From: Anolis sagrei
Taxonomy: Eukaryota; Chordata; Lepidosauria; Squamata; Anolidae
Assembly (NCBI RefSeq): GCF_037176765.1
Contig: NC_090034.1
Span: 95,208,500-95,272,499, forward strand
DNA length: 64,000 nt
Direction of reading: 5' to 3'
The translations under genes were made by a program, and so were the position numbers. Of the stretch, positions 13,649 through 24,250 are shown in pieces. Each line of letters starts with the position of its first letter. The first letter of the stretch is position 1. Below the pieces are notes generated by a model, which did no database searches, was not told the DNA's origin, and saw nothing but the letters and a program-made list of their open reading frames with translations.

Positions 13649-15592
13649 TACAACGCATGAGCAAAACCACATATATACACATATAGACATACATACACAC
13701 ACAAAACACATATACACGGACTGGGCCACAGCAACACAGGCAGGGGATGGCTAGTAGTAAATAAATAAATAGATATGAGATCCACTCTGAGTGGTGTCGG
13801 AGGTCTTGGGTGATGAGTTCACGGGTATAGGGTAAGAGGGGTAGGGGTTTGATAAGAAGGGATAATTGTACCATTGTTAATAGTCTGTATAAGATTCGCA
13901 TTATGTTTCTGTATAACATTTTGTTAACATTTTAATGTTTCTTTTTCTTCCCTTTTTTCATTTACACATTTTTTATTAAAAAACTGGGACACAATTGCAA
14001 TTCAAAATAAATACATTGTAGCTGAAAACATGCAAAAATCAACAGTCAAACAGAATCAAATTCTTTGCAATTTTCAATTATTAACATCACATACAAGGGG
14101 AGAGCCCCTGGTGGCGCAGTGGGTTAGAGCACTGAGCTGCTGAGCTTGTTGACCAAAAGGTTGCAGGTTCAATTCTGGGGAGAGGCATAAGCATCCGCTA
14201 TCAGGCCTAGCTTCTGCCAACCTAGCAGTTCGAAAACATGCAAATGTCAATAGGTACCGCTCCAGCAGGAAGGTAACGGTGCTCCATGCAGTCATGCCGG
14301 CCACATGACCTTGGAGGTGTCTATGGACAATGCCGGCTTTTTGGCTTAGAAATGGAGATAAGCACCACACCCCAGAGTCAGACATGACTGGACTTAATGT
14401 CAGGGGACAACCTTTACCTTTTACAAGGGGAGAAAACAGAAAAGTGGAAGGATATCATTCCAGAATCTAGGGACTGCCTCTGAAAAGGCCTTATCTTATT
14501 TTGCAAATCCCATATTTGCATAGCATGCCTCTTCCATACCATTCAACTATTCCATTGGACAAGGAATCCTCTGCCATCCCACTTTTGCAGCTTTTTAAGT
14601 AACGTCCTAATTTGTTGTCGAAAGCTTTCATAGCCTGAAGAACTGGGTTGCTGTGAGTTTTTGGGCTGTATGGCCATGTTCCAGAAGGATTCTCTCCTGA
14701 CATTTCGCCCACATCTATGGCAGGCATCCTCAGAGTTTGTGAGGTCACACCCTCTGATGATGCCTGCCATAGATGTTGGTGAAACGTCAGGAGAGAATGC
14801 TTCTGGAACATGGCCATACATCCCGGAAAACTCACAGCAATGTCCTAAGTTCGCTATTCCTCTAAATCCTGGGTTGTTTTCCTCAGTTGGCATCATGTGC
14901 GTCAAAGTGAGTTCAAAATTCAAAAGCAGTTTGAACTCAGCTCAGGAGGAGGAATAAGAGAAGGGGAAAAGAAAGCTTGTCCTTCCCAGTAACTTCAGGC
15001 AAAAGCAAACTTTGCCAACTTGAGCATACTCTGATGTTATCTAATCACATGTGTCTCTGTCTTAATCTGTTAGCTGCTCTAGGGCTTGCTGTATTCATCT
15101 CATAATAGGACATGGGGTTTTCACTGCTTTTCCCACTGGTTTCAACAAAAGTTGGCATTCCCAATATTAAAATCTTCCCCCTCTTTTTTTTTTTTAACAG
15201 ATGAAAAAGAAACGTCATCAGATTTGTATCTAGGTTGCCAGCCAAAGTCAGTCAGTTTTGATCAATGCCTTGAAAAGAATATGTTCATCTCAGCAGGGAA
15301 AGACTTTTACCTGAATAGTCAAGCCAAATGCTGTCATGACAAGAACAAGTGTATCACAAGCTTGGACCGTAAGTGAGATGTTTTGGGGTTCTCAGGAAAA
15401 GGTTGGCTTCATGTTTGCTTTGGATGTATTTCATTTGTATTTTCATTCTCTTCTTATTAATGCTTTTCTTTTATGCCATGACTTGAAATTTTTGGCACAC
15501 AAGAAGCCTTTTTTTAAAAAAAGGATTTCAACAGGAAACCATTCCTGTTCTGTATAAAGGTCCAAATGAGCATTTAGAAACAGTTGGAAGGC

Positions 15593-15643
<51 letters not shown>

Positions 15644-18600
15644 GAGGGGGGGGGGCATGCAACAGGAATGTAGCATTCTCAGTGCTTACTTACTTAAGTG
15701 ATCCAAGTGTGGTGTCCTGGTAGTGGGTACGTAGGTTACTGTGGAGCCCTATTCTTGACCTACACGTTCTCCTGCAGTGAGGGCATTGGTTTCCAGGTGG
15801 AAGGTGGTCCTGCTCAAGGTTGGCTTGATGCGCCTTCTATTTCTAACTGGCAAATTGGTGATTCTAAAAAGACAAGCAGTCTCCGTGAGGTTTGAAGCAA
15901 AAATCCTTTTATTGCAAGTGTGGCCGCACAAGGACAGAAACAGTCTGAGAAGTCAGATGTCTATCAAAAGGCTGCCTGTGCCATTTGATTTTCCAGTTCA
16001 TTTTTATACCCTTTTCTCCTGTCGTGTCATGAACAGATCATGAACAGATCCACCCTCTTCCAAACTTCCTTTCAAAAACATGTTCTTTCACCTTCTTCCA
16101 CTTCGGCGCCAACAAAACTGATAACCTTCGGCATACTTCGAGCAAACATGCATGTTATGACTTCAAATTCTTGGATGTCATCCTGTCCCTTATCCTTCAA
16201 CTCTGCATCCTGTGCTTTCCAAAACTCTATCTCTCTTTTGCCCTTGCTCTTCTGTAGGCCAAAGGACAAACCTCTTTCTTGGGTTTGCATTTCTGCATTT
16301 TCAACATCTCTTTCACCTAATAAACTCTATTCACCCCTTCACTTCCTCTTAGCATGTTTCTCTCTTTTGCCCTCCATTCGTGCCTCTTCAAATTCTACAA
16401 CACTGTTGGTCACAGCTGACCTCATAGCATTCTCAGGTCTCCTGTAAGACTAACATGGCCCCTTACTTTCCAACAACTGCCATCCCAGCTTGTGGGAAAT
16501 GGATAATGGGAAAACTGCCTTTTTGCTCTGCACTTTTTCATTTTTCACCAGCTGCTTGGAAGGGTGTTATTTTGGATGGACATTTTAGCTCAGTGGTATG
16601 TTTACTCTTGCCTTTTCTCATCTCTTTAGTAACAAAGGAGTCCAACAAGACTTCTAATATGATGTGCCCCTCATGCTTTGCTGCGAGTCCTGAACCCTGT
16701 AATCCCACGAAGATAAAGTGTTTTGAGGCCCAGGACCGATGCGTCAACATCACTGGGAAACTCATGAATGGTAAATTAGCATCCAGTACATTTCTTCTTA
16801 TTTCTTATTAATTTTGTGATTGTGTGCCATTGAGTCATTTCTGACTTATGGCTACTTAAGGTGAACCTACCATGGGGTTTTCTGGGGCAGAGAGTGTGTG
16901 ACTCACCAAAAATAATCCAGTGGGCTTTCATGGCCAAGCAGGGATTCCAACCCTGGTCACCAGAACACAAAGCACGCATAAGTTCTTATGAATATCTATC
17001 TATGTCATCATTAAAAATGACCAGTATTTTGCATCAATTACTCAGTTAAGTTCACCTAATGCCCTCCTGGGCACACAGAAGGCTGGGCAACTTGGAAAGC
17101 GCTGAACAGGCTGCGCTCTGGCACCATGAGATGCAGAGCCAATCTTAAGAAATGGGGCTACAAAGTGGATTCCACGACATGCAAGTGTGGGGAAGAGCAA
17201 ATTGCAGACCACCTATTACAATGCAGTCTGAGCCCTGCCACACGCACAGCAGAGGACCTTCTTACAGCCACACCAGAGGCACTTTAAGTGGCCAGCTTCT
17301 GATCAAAGAAAATTTAGTATGATACCAAGTTTTTAACTTTGTGGTTTTTTTCTCATCTATATAAATAAAAATGTAATGTTCATTTATGGGATCAACCTAA
17401 CTCAAAAACCACTGGATGAATTGACACTAAATTTGGACACTATACCCCTAACAGACCAAGAATGAACATCACTAATAAAACCCTCCCAAAAACAATGGAA
17501 AGAACTTAAAAAACCCCAAAAACTAAATGATGAAAAGCTAATTGATGATACAGAAAAGAAGGGAAGGAAGGGGAGAAAGAAAGAATGTGTGTGAGAAAGA
17601 GGGAGGGAAAGAAAGAAGGAAGCATGGAAGCAAAGAGTGAAGGAAGAAAAGAAGTAGAGAAGGAAGAAAGGAGATAAAGAAGAAGGAAAAGAAAAGGGGA
17701 AGGAAGGAAAGATGTGGAGAGGGAAAGAAAATAAGGGAAGGAAGGAAAGAGAGAGTGAAGGAAAGAGGGAAAGAAAGAGAAAGAGTGAGGAAAGGAAAGA
17801 AGGAAAGAGAGGAAGAAGGATGGAAGGAAAAAGTAAAGGAAGGAAAGAGGTAGAGAAGGAAGAAAGAGAAAGAGAAGGAAAAGAAAAAGGGGGAAGGAAG
17901 CAGAGGTAGAGAAGGAAGGAAGGAAAGAAGAAAAGGGAAGGAAGGAAAGAGGGAGTGGAGGAAGGAGGGAAGGTTGGCCACAGCAACTTGTGGCAGGTAC
18001 AGCTAATATTATAACTGAATTCTCAGTTCACTGGACCAGTGGCATACAGAGGAGGTGAGATGTGAACCACTACAATGGCTCTAGATTTGGCTGCTTTGGG
18101 TCAGATTTCCCCTAGGCTCATAGTGTATGTGTGCATGCAAAAATGATTAACAAATAGAATAGAAACAGAGAAGTCTTCTGACTTTTTCAGTCACATGAAA
18201 CATGAGTTGCATTCACAATCATAGTTTTGAATATTTTATTGCCAACAGCTGGCATTTAGTACTGCGGTTATGGATTCATAAACTACAGTGACATATCTAT
18301 AACTATTCCATATTTAGTAAGACTACATAGTTTTACTGTAGGGCTACAGAAATGCCATCCCTCTCCCGCTTGCCTTAAGAGCCAAAAACCGGGTTGGGTA
18401 ATGGAGGTTCATAAACAACATCATCATTATTATTGGAGCCCCCGGTGACACAATGGCTTAAACCCTTGTGCCAGTATAATATAAATGGATTCCTGAATAT
18501 GTACACACAAACAAAAGTACCACTTATACAGAAAGTAAACAATAATAGAATTCAGCATGCAGTTATATAAACATGTTGTACTGTTCAATTTCACAGTGAT

Positions 18601-19264
18601 GTCCAACAATATTGTGTAAATTTTGGTACAGTCTCTTAAAAAAATATCAATGTCGTATCTTATTATGTTGAGTTGCTTATGGATCAGCCACCCACAACCG
18701 GTAGCTGAAAAGGGATACTTAGGCCAGGAGATGGTAATTAGTTACGCAAATATGCCTAAGAAACTAGTGAAGAATATCAATGCACATTTTAAAGTAGATG
18801 ATGACGTTATGTATTATTCACTAGGTTCAGACTATTATATATATAGTATTTAAATATTGAGAAAGTGAAAGTAAGGGGTGGAAGAGGGAGACTGCATTAT
18901 GTCATTGTTTTCCTTCCTGTGTTTTGTTGAGAACCCTCTATTACCTTTTCTGGCTATTTTTTGGAAGCATAGCAGAGTGTAGAAATGAAATGTTGACAAA
19001 CTGTGATACCATTTCTTTCTTTGTTCTACCCCTCCAGAAAGTGGAATATGGGCCTTTGTCCTAAAGGGTTGTACCACAGCCCTTACAGCGTCTGTCCTTC
19101 AAGAGCCAGGTGCCATGATAGACTTTGGAAATATCGCTTATTTTATTGACACTATCCAAGTAGGGAATGGCAAACTCAGCAGCATCCGAGCACCACAGGG
19201 CATTGTGTTTGCAGTCCTCCTGCCCAGCCTCCTTGCCCTCCTGCTGGACAAACTCCTATACTGA
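10724..19264 (+). CDS. LU gene A: two-domain Ly6/uPAR (PLA2 inhibitor gamma-like) protein, 5' exon not seen
   Basis: Joins 10724-10828, 15201-15368, 16630-16770 and 19038-19264; all junctions are phase 1 with AG acceptors and GTAAGT/GTAAAT donors. Exon 1 here gives C1-C5 of a three-finger LU domain (CxC-x6-C-x5-C-x5-C, starting LTCEC); the next gives C6-C10 with the hallmark CCHDKNKC. The third exon starts a second LU domain (MMCPSC...CVNITG, five cysteines). The last contributes only C6 (LKGC), then a region ending in a hydrophobic run ([14 protein letters not shown]) before the stop, which resembles a GPI-anchor signal. The family is extracellular; known members include snake-plasma inhibitors of venom phospholipase A2, but binding cannot be inferred here. 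The signal-peptide exon is not found between 1 and 10723, although it could lie upstream of the window. A is the most diverged of the three paralogs. It may be intact: the four exons stay open and keep all expected cysteines. Confidence 0.75.
10860..10983. mobile_element. Small TIR element of the 'gatcccagattatct' type
   Basis: Left end 'tggcccgtctacactgcg' and an internal inverted pair (gatcccagattatc / gataacctggatcagatc) match the more complete copies at 22221-22365 and 25395-25525. Likely a nonautonomous hAT-type MITE. It lies 32 bases after the gene A exon. Confidence 0.5.
10998..12966 (+). mobile_element. L2-like LINE: large ORF2 fragment with 3' end
   Basis: The reading frame at 11374-11967 encodes a reverse transcriptase core with '[17 protein letters not shown]', '[13 protein letters not shown]' and '[17 protein letters not shown]'; 'YADDTQL' lies near 12015 in another frame. 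12034-12839 encodes the C-terminal part ([14 protein letters not shown]). The 3' end reads 'taagccgctccgagcc' followed by a TAAA-rich tail. ORF2 is open over long stretches but broken by frame changes and stops between 11350 and 12560. The insertion is within intron 2 of gene A. Confidence 0.85.
12971..13400 (+). mobile_element. Second, older L2-like LINE 3' end
   Basis: It contains the L2 terminal patterns 'ggccctgctctcggtcccacc', 'ggaactccctcc' and an end of 'gccactctgagttcc' plus an AT-rich tail. It shows more divergence from the family pattern than the copy directly to its left. Confidence 0.7.
13402..13754 (+). mobile_element. Nonautonomous Helitron with trinucleotide-repeat core
   Basis: Starts TCTATATAAATAAAAATG after an A and ends CTAG before a T, with a hairpin-like 'gccacagcaac...' stretch just before the end; this is the Helitron terminal pattern. 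The core holds (AAT)n at about 13563-13604 and (ATC)n at about 13611-13648. It carries no protein gene. Confidence 0.8.
13755..14101. other. Intronic stretch with nothing recognised
   Basis: AT-rich intron sequence of gene A with no exon-like frame, RNA gene or repeat that I can name. Confidence 0.4.
14102..14425 (+). mobile_element. tRNA-derived SINE, near full length
   Basis: Begins 'gagcccctggtggcgcagtgg' (A-box-like) with a B box 'ggttcaattc' at 14166-14175. A body of about 200 bases shared with 10485-10625 follows, ending in 'acctttacctttta'. This is the pattern of a common squamate tRNA-derived SINE; polymerase III would be the ancestral promoter. Confidence 0.8.
14611..14841 (-). mobile_element. 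Palindromic retroposed element with hammerhead-like core, copy 1
   Basis: Two arms of about 80 bases face each other around 14735-14750. Element flanks repeat GTCCTAA (14604-14610 and 14842-14848), with further partial matching. The right arm reads CTGATGA (14754-14760), a short stem-loop region, then GAAAC and GTC (14781-14788), the order of a hammerhead ribozyme core; the left arm carries a similar core on the other strand. The single-sided tail 'tttgttgtcgaaagctttca' at the left gives minus orientation relative to the other three copies. Confidence 0.7.
14842..15200. other. Intron 3' end of gene A
   Basis: Non-repetitive intron sequence ending in a long pyrimidine tract (15180-15195) and AG at 15199-15200. 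No other feature is seen. Confidence 0.5.
15201..15368 (+). CDS. Gene A exon: second half of LU domain 1
   Basis: Strong T-tract acceptor (ttttttttttttaacag) and donor gtaagt; 168 bases, phase 1 to 1. It carries C6 (YLGC), C7 (DQC), the CC pair and C10 in CCHDKNKC. Slightly longer than the matching exons of B (150) and C (156). Confidence 0.8.
15594..15652. repeat. (GATA)n microsatellite with G run
   Basis: About 12 consecutive tetranucleotides followed by GAGAG and a run of G. It lies in an intron of gene A. Confidence 0.95.
15755..16450 (-). mobile_element. Possible LTR-like block, weakly supported
   Basis: A block between recognised repeats with 'ccttttattgc' (an AATAAA signal on the minus strand) followed by moderately GC-rich sequence, the general look of an antisense solo LTR. 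No terminal TG/CA pair or target duplication was confirmed, so the call is tentative. Fossil if real. Confidence 0.25.
16630..16770 (+). CDS. Gene A exon: first half of LU domain 2
   Basis: Acceptor 'catctctttag' and donor gtaaat; 141 bases, the same length as the matching exons of B and C, phase 1 to 1. Encodes C1-C5 of domain 2 ([29 protein letters not shown]). 'CVNITG' is a strongly conserved signature here and an N-glycosylation sequon. Confidence 0.8.
16800..17000 (-). mobile_element. tRNA-derived SINE, Sauria-like, minus strand
   Basis: On the minus strand it has a B-box-like 'ggttggaatcc', then 'aaaaccccatggtaggttc' and 'agtcagaaatgactcaatgg', a pattern shared with squamate SINEs that use a BovB-type 3' end. 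It starts about 30 bases after the gene A exon donor. Confidence 0.65.
17085..17300 (+). mobile_element. C-terminal fragment of an Ingi/Vingi-like LINE
   Basis: Encodes '[20 protein letters not shown]' and a C-x-C...DHLLQC zinc-like pattern, closely matching 29375-29600 (+) and 51340-51560 (-). The clade assignment is from memory of I-group LINE C-termini and is tentative; the repeat relationship among the three is certain. One stop interrupts the frame here (codon 'taa' near 17285). Confidence 0.65.
17356..18006 (+). mobile_element. Nonautonomous Helitron with polypurine core
   Basis: Starts TCTATATAAATAAAAATG after A and ends 'ggccacagcaacttgtggc' (hairpin) 'aggtacagCTAA' before T, matching the Helitron CTRR rule. 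From about 17555 to 17975 the core is nearly pure purine (GGAAGGAAAGA-type); long frames here reflect composition, not genes. Confidence 0.8.
18007..19037. other. Last intron of gene A
   Basis: Holds a SINE 5' fragment at about 18436-18480 ('ggagcccccggtgacacaatgg'). The rest is AT-rich with no recognised repeat. A 76-codon frame at 18623-18853 has no family signature and is probably chance. The intron ends with 'ttctacccctccag'. Confidence 0.5.
19038..19264 (+). CDS. Gene A last exon: C6 of LU domain 2 and GPI-like tail
   Basis: 227 bases with stop TGA at 19262-19264. After LKGC (C6) no further cysteine follows. The sequence ends in '[19 protein letters not shown]', a hydrophobic terminus preceded by small residues (SSIRAPQG). 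This fits a GPI-attachment signal, or less likely a membrane anchor with a very short cytosolic end. The same position in B and C keeps the 'LLPSL' core. Confidence 0.75.
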
Positions 19265-19409
19265 TCCCAACCTATTTGCATCAAAGGGCCTTCTGGAAAG
19301 GCATCTTCAGTGAAACAGAATGAAAGAAGGCATGGGTTACAGACATTCGGGTGCTAGGATTTACTAGATCTGCATAACTGTATGTATTTTAAAGGGCAAA
19401 TCAGATAAA

Positions 19410-20196
19410 GACCTTTTCACACTATGCAGTTATAGCACTATGGTTAGTTCCACACTGGAGGTCAGTCTGGAGTATTATGGATGCCTCTTGACCATTCTGG
19501 ATCCAGAGTGATTGGATGGGTATCTAGCCAGAAGGATGCACTGGTGTCTAGCTGGTCCAGCCAGACCAAGACCACATCAGTTCAGCTGGGACGTCACCTC
19601 AACCTTCACATCACCACCACCATTCCCTACTGACCATGGATTTCTTTGCAAGCTTCCAACCATTGTGAACTGTATTTACTCATGTCAGAAAGGGGTGCCC
19701 ATGTGACCGGCAAAGAGGTGGTAAAGCGATCCTCTCCTTGTTACTGGTTGCACGGGTACCCCTTTCTGACATCAGGAGAGCTTTGTGGCAGCCGTGAATG
19801 AGGACAAGTAATCTACTTCCCCTATGCTGCTCAACATAGGGAAAGTGTGATGGTGATGGTATCCATTTGGAGAGTGGGTTGGGCTAAATGGAACCCAACC
19901 CAGCTGCAAGACTAACACAAAGTCTGCAGATACTTCAGAGTTTCCTGAAAACTCCAGAGTCTCCCCCAACTTTGCCTGGACACCCAGCACTAAGTTTGAA
20001 GTAAGCCCAGCTTTTCTTGTCAGTGTAGATAAGCCATAGGATTCCACTTTAACTGCTGTGTTCCATTCCATGGAAACCTGGGGATTTTAGTTTAAGGTGC
20101 TTTCTCAAACTTTAAACTTCATCATTGCATAGGATGTAGCCATAGTGGTTAGAGTGGATTCAAAGTGCTATAATTTTGTAGTGTGAAACGGCTCTA
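19410..20196. mobile_element. TIR element, hAT-like
   Basis: Left end 'ttttcacactatgcagttatagcac' and right end 'gtgctataattttgtagtgtgaaa' are imperfect inverted repeats. An internal palindrome pairs 'tgtcagaaaggggt' (19684) with 'acccctttctgaca' (19758). No coding capacity. No target duplication was confirmed. Confidence 0.55.
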
Positions 20197-21737
20197 AATA
20201 AATCAGGGAGAAGTTCCTAATATATTTGTCTATATGTTTCAGATTTATTTTTTTTTTGCAGAAGGGGAACATTTGCATTAGAGCAGCAATGCAGTTAGAG
20301 AAATTCTGTACTACAAATCAAATGCACAACTACACAGAAGAGTTAGAGCGGTTCCAGACAGCGCTAAATCGCACGCTTTAGTCAGGGCAAAAAAATCCAT
20401 GGCCTGAGAAGATTGTCACACAGTGCGTGTTTTAGCCAGATATCCCAGCATCCAAATGCAAAAACTCTCAGACCAATATAAAGGTGAACAGAAAAATCTT
20501 TACTCTTTACTGGCAATGTTGCATACAAAAATCAGAAGTGCAACATATTTACACAGTCTTTGTAAGAAACATAAAATAAGGCATCTTCATCTTACAGCAA
20601 ATGAGAGATCAAAATAAACCTGAAGTAAATAGCTGTTTCACCATAGCCTCCTCAGAGTAGCTTCTCCAAACTGCTCCTCAGAGCCAAGCCTTTGACCATG
20701 GGTCTCCTCCGAGAAAAGGCTCTTCAGAAGCTCTCCCTCAGGATCTCTCCTTCAGCATCTCCTGCTGGAACTCCACGCTGGTGAACTAGAGTGTATTCAA
20801 AAAAACTCAAGCAGTTATAGACCCTTGGGTGTGGTACGAAATTGCTGGTTGACCTACTTAGCCAGCTGAACAAGATAATTACCACTCATAAGGATTTTCT
20901 TTGCACACATACTTGGTCCTGCAAAGACTTATCGCAACAAAGATGTCCAGATACAGACTTGTTGGTCCTGGGATTTCTGTCTCTGTTGTCCACACTTGAT
21001 GCTTTGTTGTGGGATTTTGCAGCCCACAAGATAATTGCCACGGGACTTCCACTGGAAATGTTGATTTTTTTAAAAAAACAACTTAAGATGCGAACATGCA
21101 AACATGCAAATTATTGTATAAGTTCCACTCTTGGGTTATATAAGCTGCAGGGTCACCTGTGCAGATAGGCTGTTGTTCCTGGGTTATCCATGTCTGTTCC
21201 CAATTGCTCTTATTGTGAAAAGATGTACAATGTTGACTAGGGGGCCACAACTTTGTCCTGGCTGAAGAAAATGTGCCCTCCACACGTTTCATGAAGTTTC
21301 TGGCACATAAAAAAAGTTTTCGCCTTCTACTCAACTGTCACCTTCTTTTTAGGAACCAACCAATCAGGAACAGACATCTAAAACCCAAAAACAAACTCAG
21401 ATAAAAAATCCCGTGATTTCCAAGTGCTACAGAAATTCGAAAAGTCCACAGCAGAAATGGGCTAGAAATGGAAATGGAGGTAGTTTGGAATGATACAAAC
21501 CAGACATTTGTGATTGTTCTCATGTCACTGCTACTATAATTTTAAAGGGCCAGTATATGGAATAAGTTTTAGTGTTTATATTGGAAAGTGCTTATTGTAA
21601 TTTTAAAGCTTGTATATTATGTCACGCCATGGCCTATGGCTGGTACAATAAACAATTCATTCATTCGAAGATGCAGATTTCCGGCTCAGAAGCGGGATAT
21701 TCCCACACCTGAAAATCTTTTTTTTTTTTTTTTACTA
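20197..21737. other. Intergenic stretch, content mostly unassigned
   Basis: No exon-like frames. It contains what may be old interspersed repeats or an LTR-like block from about 20350 on. A LINE-like 3' end occurs at about 21600-21665 ('ggcctatggctggtacaata' followed by repeated 'attc'). I could not assign families. Confidence 0.3.
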
Positions 21738-21965
21738 ATCATAGAATCATAGAGTTGGAAGAGACCTCATGCGCCATCCAGTCCAACCCCCTGCATTCAA
21801 AGCACTCCCGACAGATGGCCATCCAGCCTCTGTTTAAAAGCTTCCAAAGAAGGAGTGTCCACCACACTCCGGGGCAGAGAGTTACTACTGAATGGCTCTT
21901 ACAGTCAGAAAGTTCTTCCTAATGTTCAAACGGAATCTCCTTCCTTGTAGTTTGAAGCTCTTCCT
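21738..21965 (-). mobile_element. CR1 LINE 3' fragment
   Basis: It begins with the GATTCTAT-type tail (reverse complement 'atcatagaatcatagag') and runs into the CR1 C-terminal coding part (minus strand '[13 protein letters not shown]'). Shorter and more diverged than the copy at 9267. Confidence 0.8.
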
Positions 21966-22220
21966 CCCGTGTTTTGAGGGAATGGCATCTGGCCACCCTC
22001 CTGTTTGCTGCAGATGCTCCTGGGATAAAGGTAGTGTTTGGATGGCTCTTAGATCCCACTGCATTCTGTGTGTGTAAGACTGTAGATTTAGTTGATCAAG
22101 TCCAGCTATTCTAGCTGAATAATAAATTATGTACAATTGCAAAGATTTTCATATATGTAGTTTTAAAGAGAAAATGGTTTTCAGTATCCCCCTCCCCTCT
22201 TTTCAGGTGGCATATGAATG

Positions 22221-22365
22221 AGGCCTCTTCTACTTTGCCCTATATCCCAGAATCTGATCCCAGATTATCTGCTTATCCCAGATTATCTGGCAATGGAAAC
22301 TCATATAATCCAATTCAAATCAGATAATCTGGGATCAGATCACGAGATATAGGGTAGTGAAGGCT
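22221..22365. mobile_element. Palindromic MITE, 'gatcccagattatct' family
   Basis: The ends 'aggcctcttctactttgccc' and 'agggtagtgaaggct' are inverted matches, and 'gatcccagattatct' pairs with 'agataatctgggatc' inside. Related copies lie at 10860 and 25395. Confidence 0.7.
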
Positions 22366-22372
22366 TAGCCTG

Positions 22373-22544
22373 AGGGCCCTTCCACATAGTCCTATATTCT
22401 AGAATATCAAGGTAGAAAATCCCACAGTATCTGCTTTGAAATGCATTATCTGAGTTCACACTGCCATATATTCCAATTCAAAGCAGATAATGTGGGATTT
22501 CCTGCTTTGATATTCTGGGTTATATGGCTGTATGGAAGGGCCCC
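22373..22544. mobile_element. Palindromic MITE, 'gggcccttccaca' family
   Basis: Nearly symmetrical: 'agggcccttccacatagtcc...' at the left pairs with '...ctgtatggaagggcccc' at the right, and 'aaagcagataatgtgggatt' mirrors the left arm. Likely a hAT-derived MITE. Related copies are at 30837, 31280 and 52264. Confidence 0.75.
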
Positions 22545-23392
22545 GAGTTAGAATAAATCCTCATGATCAGAAGAGGTAATAGCTGTATTAAGTAAAAGGA
22601 ATGGCTTCTTCTGCTATTAACACTTTTTATAAGTATTTAAGTTTTAGATTAGTTTTGAAGATTGAAAAATGTGTGAAGCGGTGAATCAAGGACTGCTTGT
22701 AAATCAGTCAATCTTTTGAGGGTTTCGTCCTTCAATTTCATTAGAATTGTAACCTCATAGGATTTTAATAATATAATCTTAGTCAGAGAAGTGTCGCAGC
22801 CTTTTGATCTCTTGCTTTGATGTGTGGAGTTGGGGAAGGATGAGGAGTCAAGAGTGTAAAAGCCTTGGTTCCATCTCCAGATAACAGGTCCAAAGTACCA
22901 GGGCTGAATGAGACCCTGCCTGTCAGAGAGGACAGTTCTGGGCTGGATGATCTAACTTGGTTATTGAATAAAATGCATGATTCTGGAATAAACATATCTC
23001 ACTCGACCTTTCTTTCTTTATTTCTTTCTTTCAAAGCATTGTTTAAGATTATAAAATATTGCATATAACAAAGAGCCATGTCCCCCGGTATTGGAAAGTC
23101 ACACGTTGCCCTTGGGAATAAATAAACGTGTGACGTGGATCCCTTTTCAAAGAACTTAATGACTGATAACATTGTTATTTTTTTTCCTCATTAACGAAAA
23201 CCAAAGTACACACTATGGTCATTGCTTCAGCTGCCTAGCCAACGGGATTTTGCATCAAATCACTTCCTTTTGAGATGTGACATAGAAAGAAAGTACTCTG
23301 TTGCCACCAATGAAGGGGGGGGGGGGGGGGAAATAGTGCTCCCTCTTTGCTGTTTGTTCATCTTGAATCTGGGAGGGGCATATCGTCTAACC
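22545..23392. other. Intergenic stretch with nothing recognised
   Basis: AT-rich with a CTTT-rich patch near 23005-23035 and a G run at about 23318-23330. No gene or family repeat was identified. Confidence 0.35.
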
Positions 23393-24143
23393 CAGTGTTT
23401 CTCAACCTTCCTAACGCCGCGACCCCTTAATACCGTTCCTCATGTTGTGGTGACCCCCAAGCATAACATTATTTTCGTTGCTCCTTCATAACTGTCATTT
23501 CGCTACTGTTATGAATCGTAATGTAAATACCTGATGTGCAGGATGTATTTTCATTCACTGGACCAAATTCGGCACAAATACCCAATACACCCAAGTTTGA
23601 ATACTGGTAGGGTTTGGGGGGGGGGGGGTGGGTTGATTTTTGTCATTTGGGAGTTGTAGTTCCTGGGATTTATAGTTCACCTACAATCAAAGAGCATTCT
23701 GAACTCCACCAACAATAGAAGTGAACCAAATTTGGCACACAGAACTCCCATGACCAACAGAAAATACTGGAACTCATTGACCTTGAGTCTTGGAGTTGTA
23801 GTTCACCTACACCCAGAGAGCACTGTGGACTCAAACAATGATGGATCTGGACCAAACTTGGCACACAGACCGAACATGGGCAACTGTGAACACTGGTGAA
23901 GTTTGGGGAAAATAGACTTGACATTTGGTAGTTGTAGTTGCTGGGATTTATAGTTCACCTACAATGAAAGAGCATTCTGAACCCCACCAATGATAGAATT
24001 GGGCCAAACTTCCCATACAGAACCCCCATGACCAACAGAAAATACTGTATTTTCCGATGGTCTTTGGTGACCCCTCGGACACCCCCCTCGCGGCCCCCCA
24101 GGGGGGTCCCCAGGGGTCCCGACCCCCAGGTTGAGAAACACTG
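23393..24143 (+). mobile_element. SPIN-like hAT nonautonomous transposon with intact 8-bp target duplication
   Basis: Termini 'CAGTGTTTCTCAACCTTCC' and 'GGTTGAGAAACACTG' are inverted. Inner sequences such as 'cctcatgttgtggtgaccc' and 'gctactgttatgaatcgtaa' are those of SPIN elements, hAT transposons known for horizontal spread among tetrapods. Exact 8-bp target duplication GTCTAACC at 23385-23392 and 24144-24151. The centre contains about three diverged modules of the 'ttatagttcacctacaatca...gaactccaccaa' type. Confidence 0.85.
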
Positions 24144-24250
24144 GTCTAACCTTTCGGTCTCCACAAATCCTCCCTCAGCCAAGTACTTCACCAAACTACA
24201 AATCTCAGGATTTCTTGAGACACTGCCATGACAGTTGAGGTGGAATATCT

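Noticed and set aside
13517-13919. Poly-aspartate, poly-methionine and poly-tyrosine frames
   Set aside because: Translations of ATC and AAT microsatellites.
14166-14175. Functional tRNA gene
   Set aside because: The B-box-like motif is part of a SINE head; no cloverleaf with proper anticodon and acceptor stems is visible.
17402-17986. Long minus-strand frames rich in F, S, P and L
   Set aside because: They are translations of a polypurine/polypyrimidine simple repeat inside a Helitron.
18623-18853. 76-codon frame in the last intron of gene A as a possible extra exon
   Set aside because: No cysteine pattern or phase-1 splice sites; intron background.
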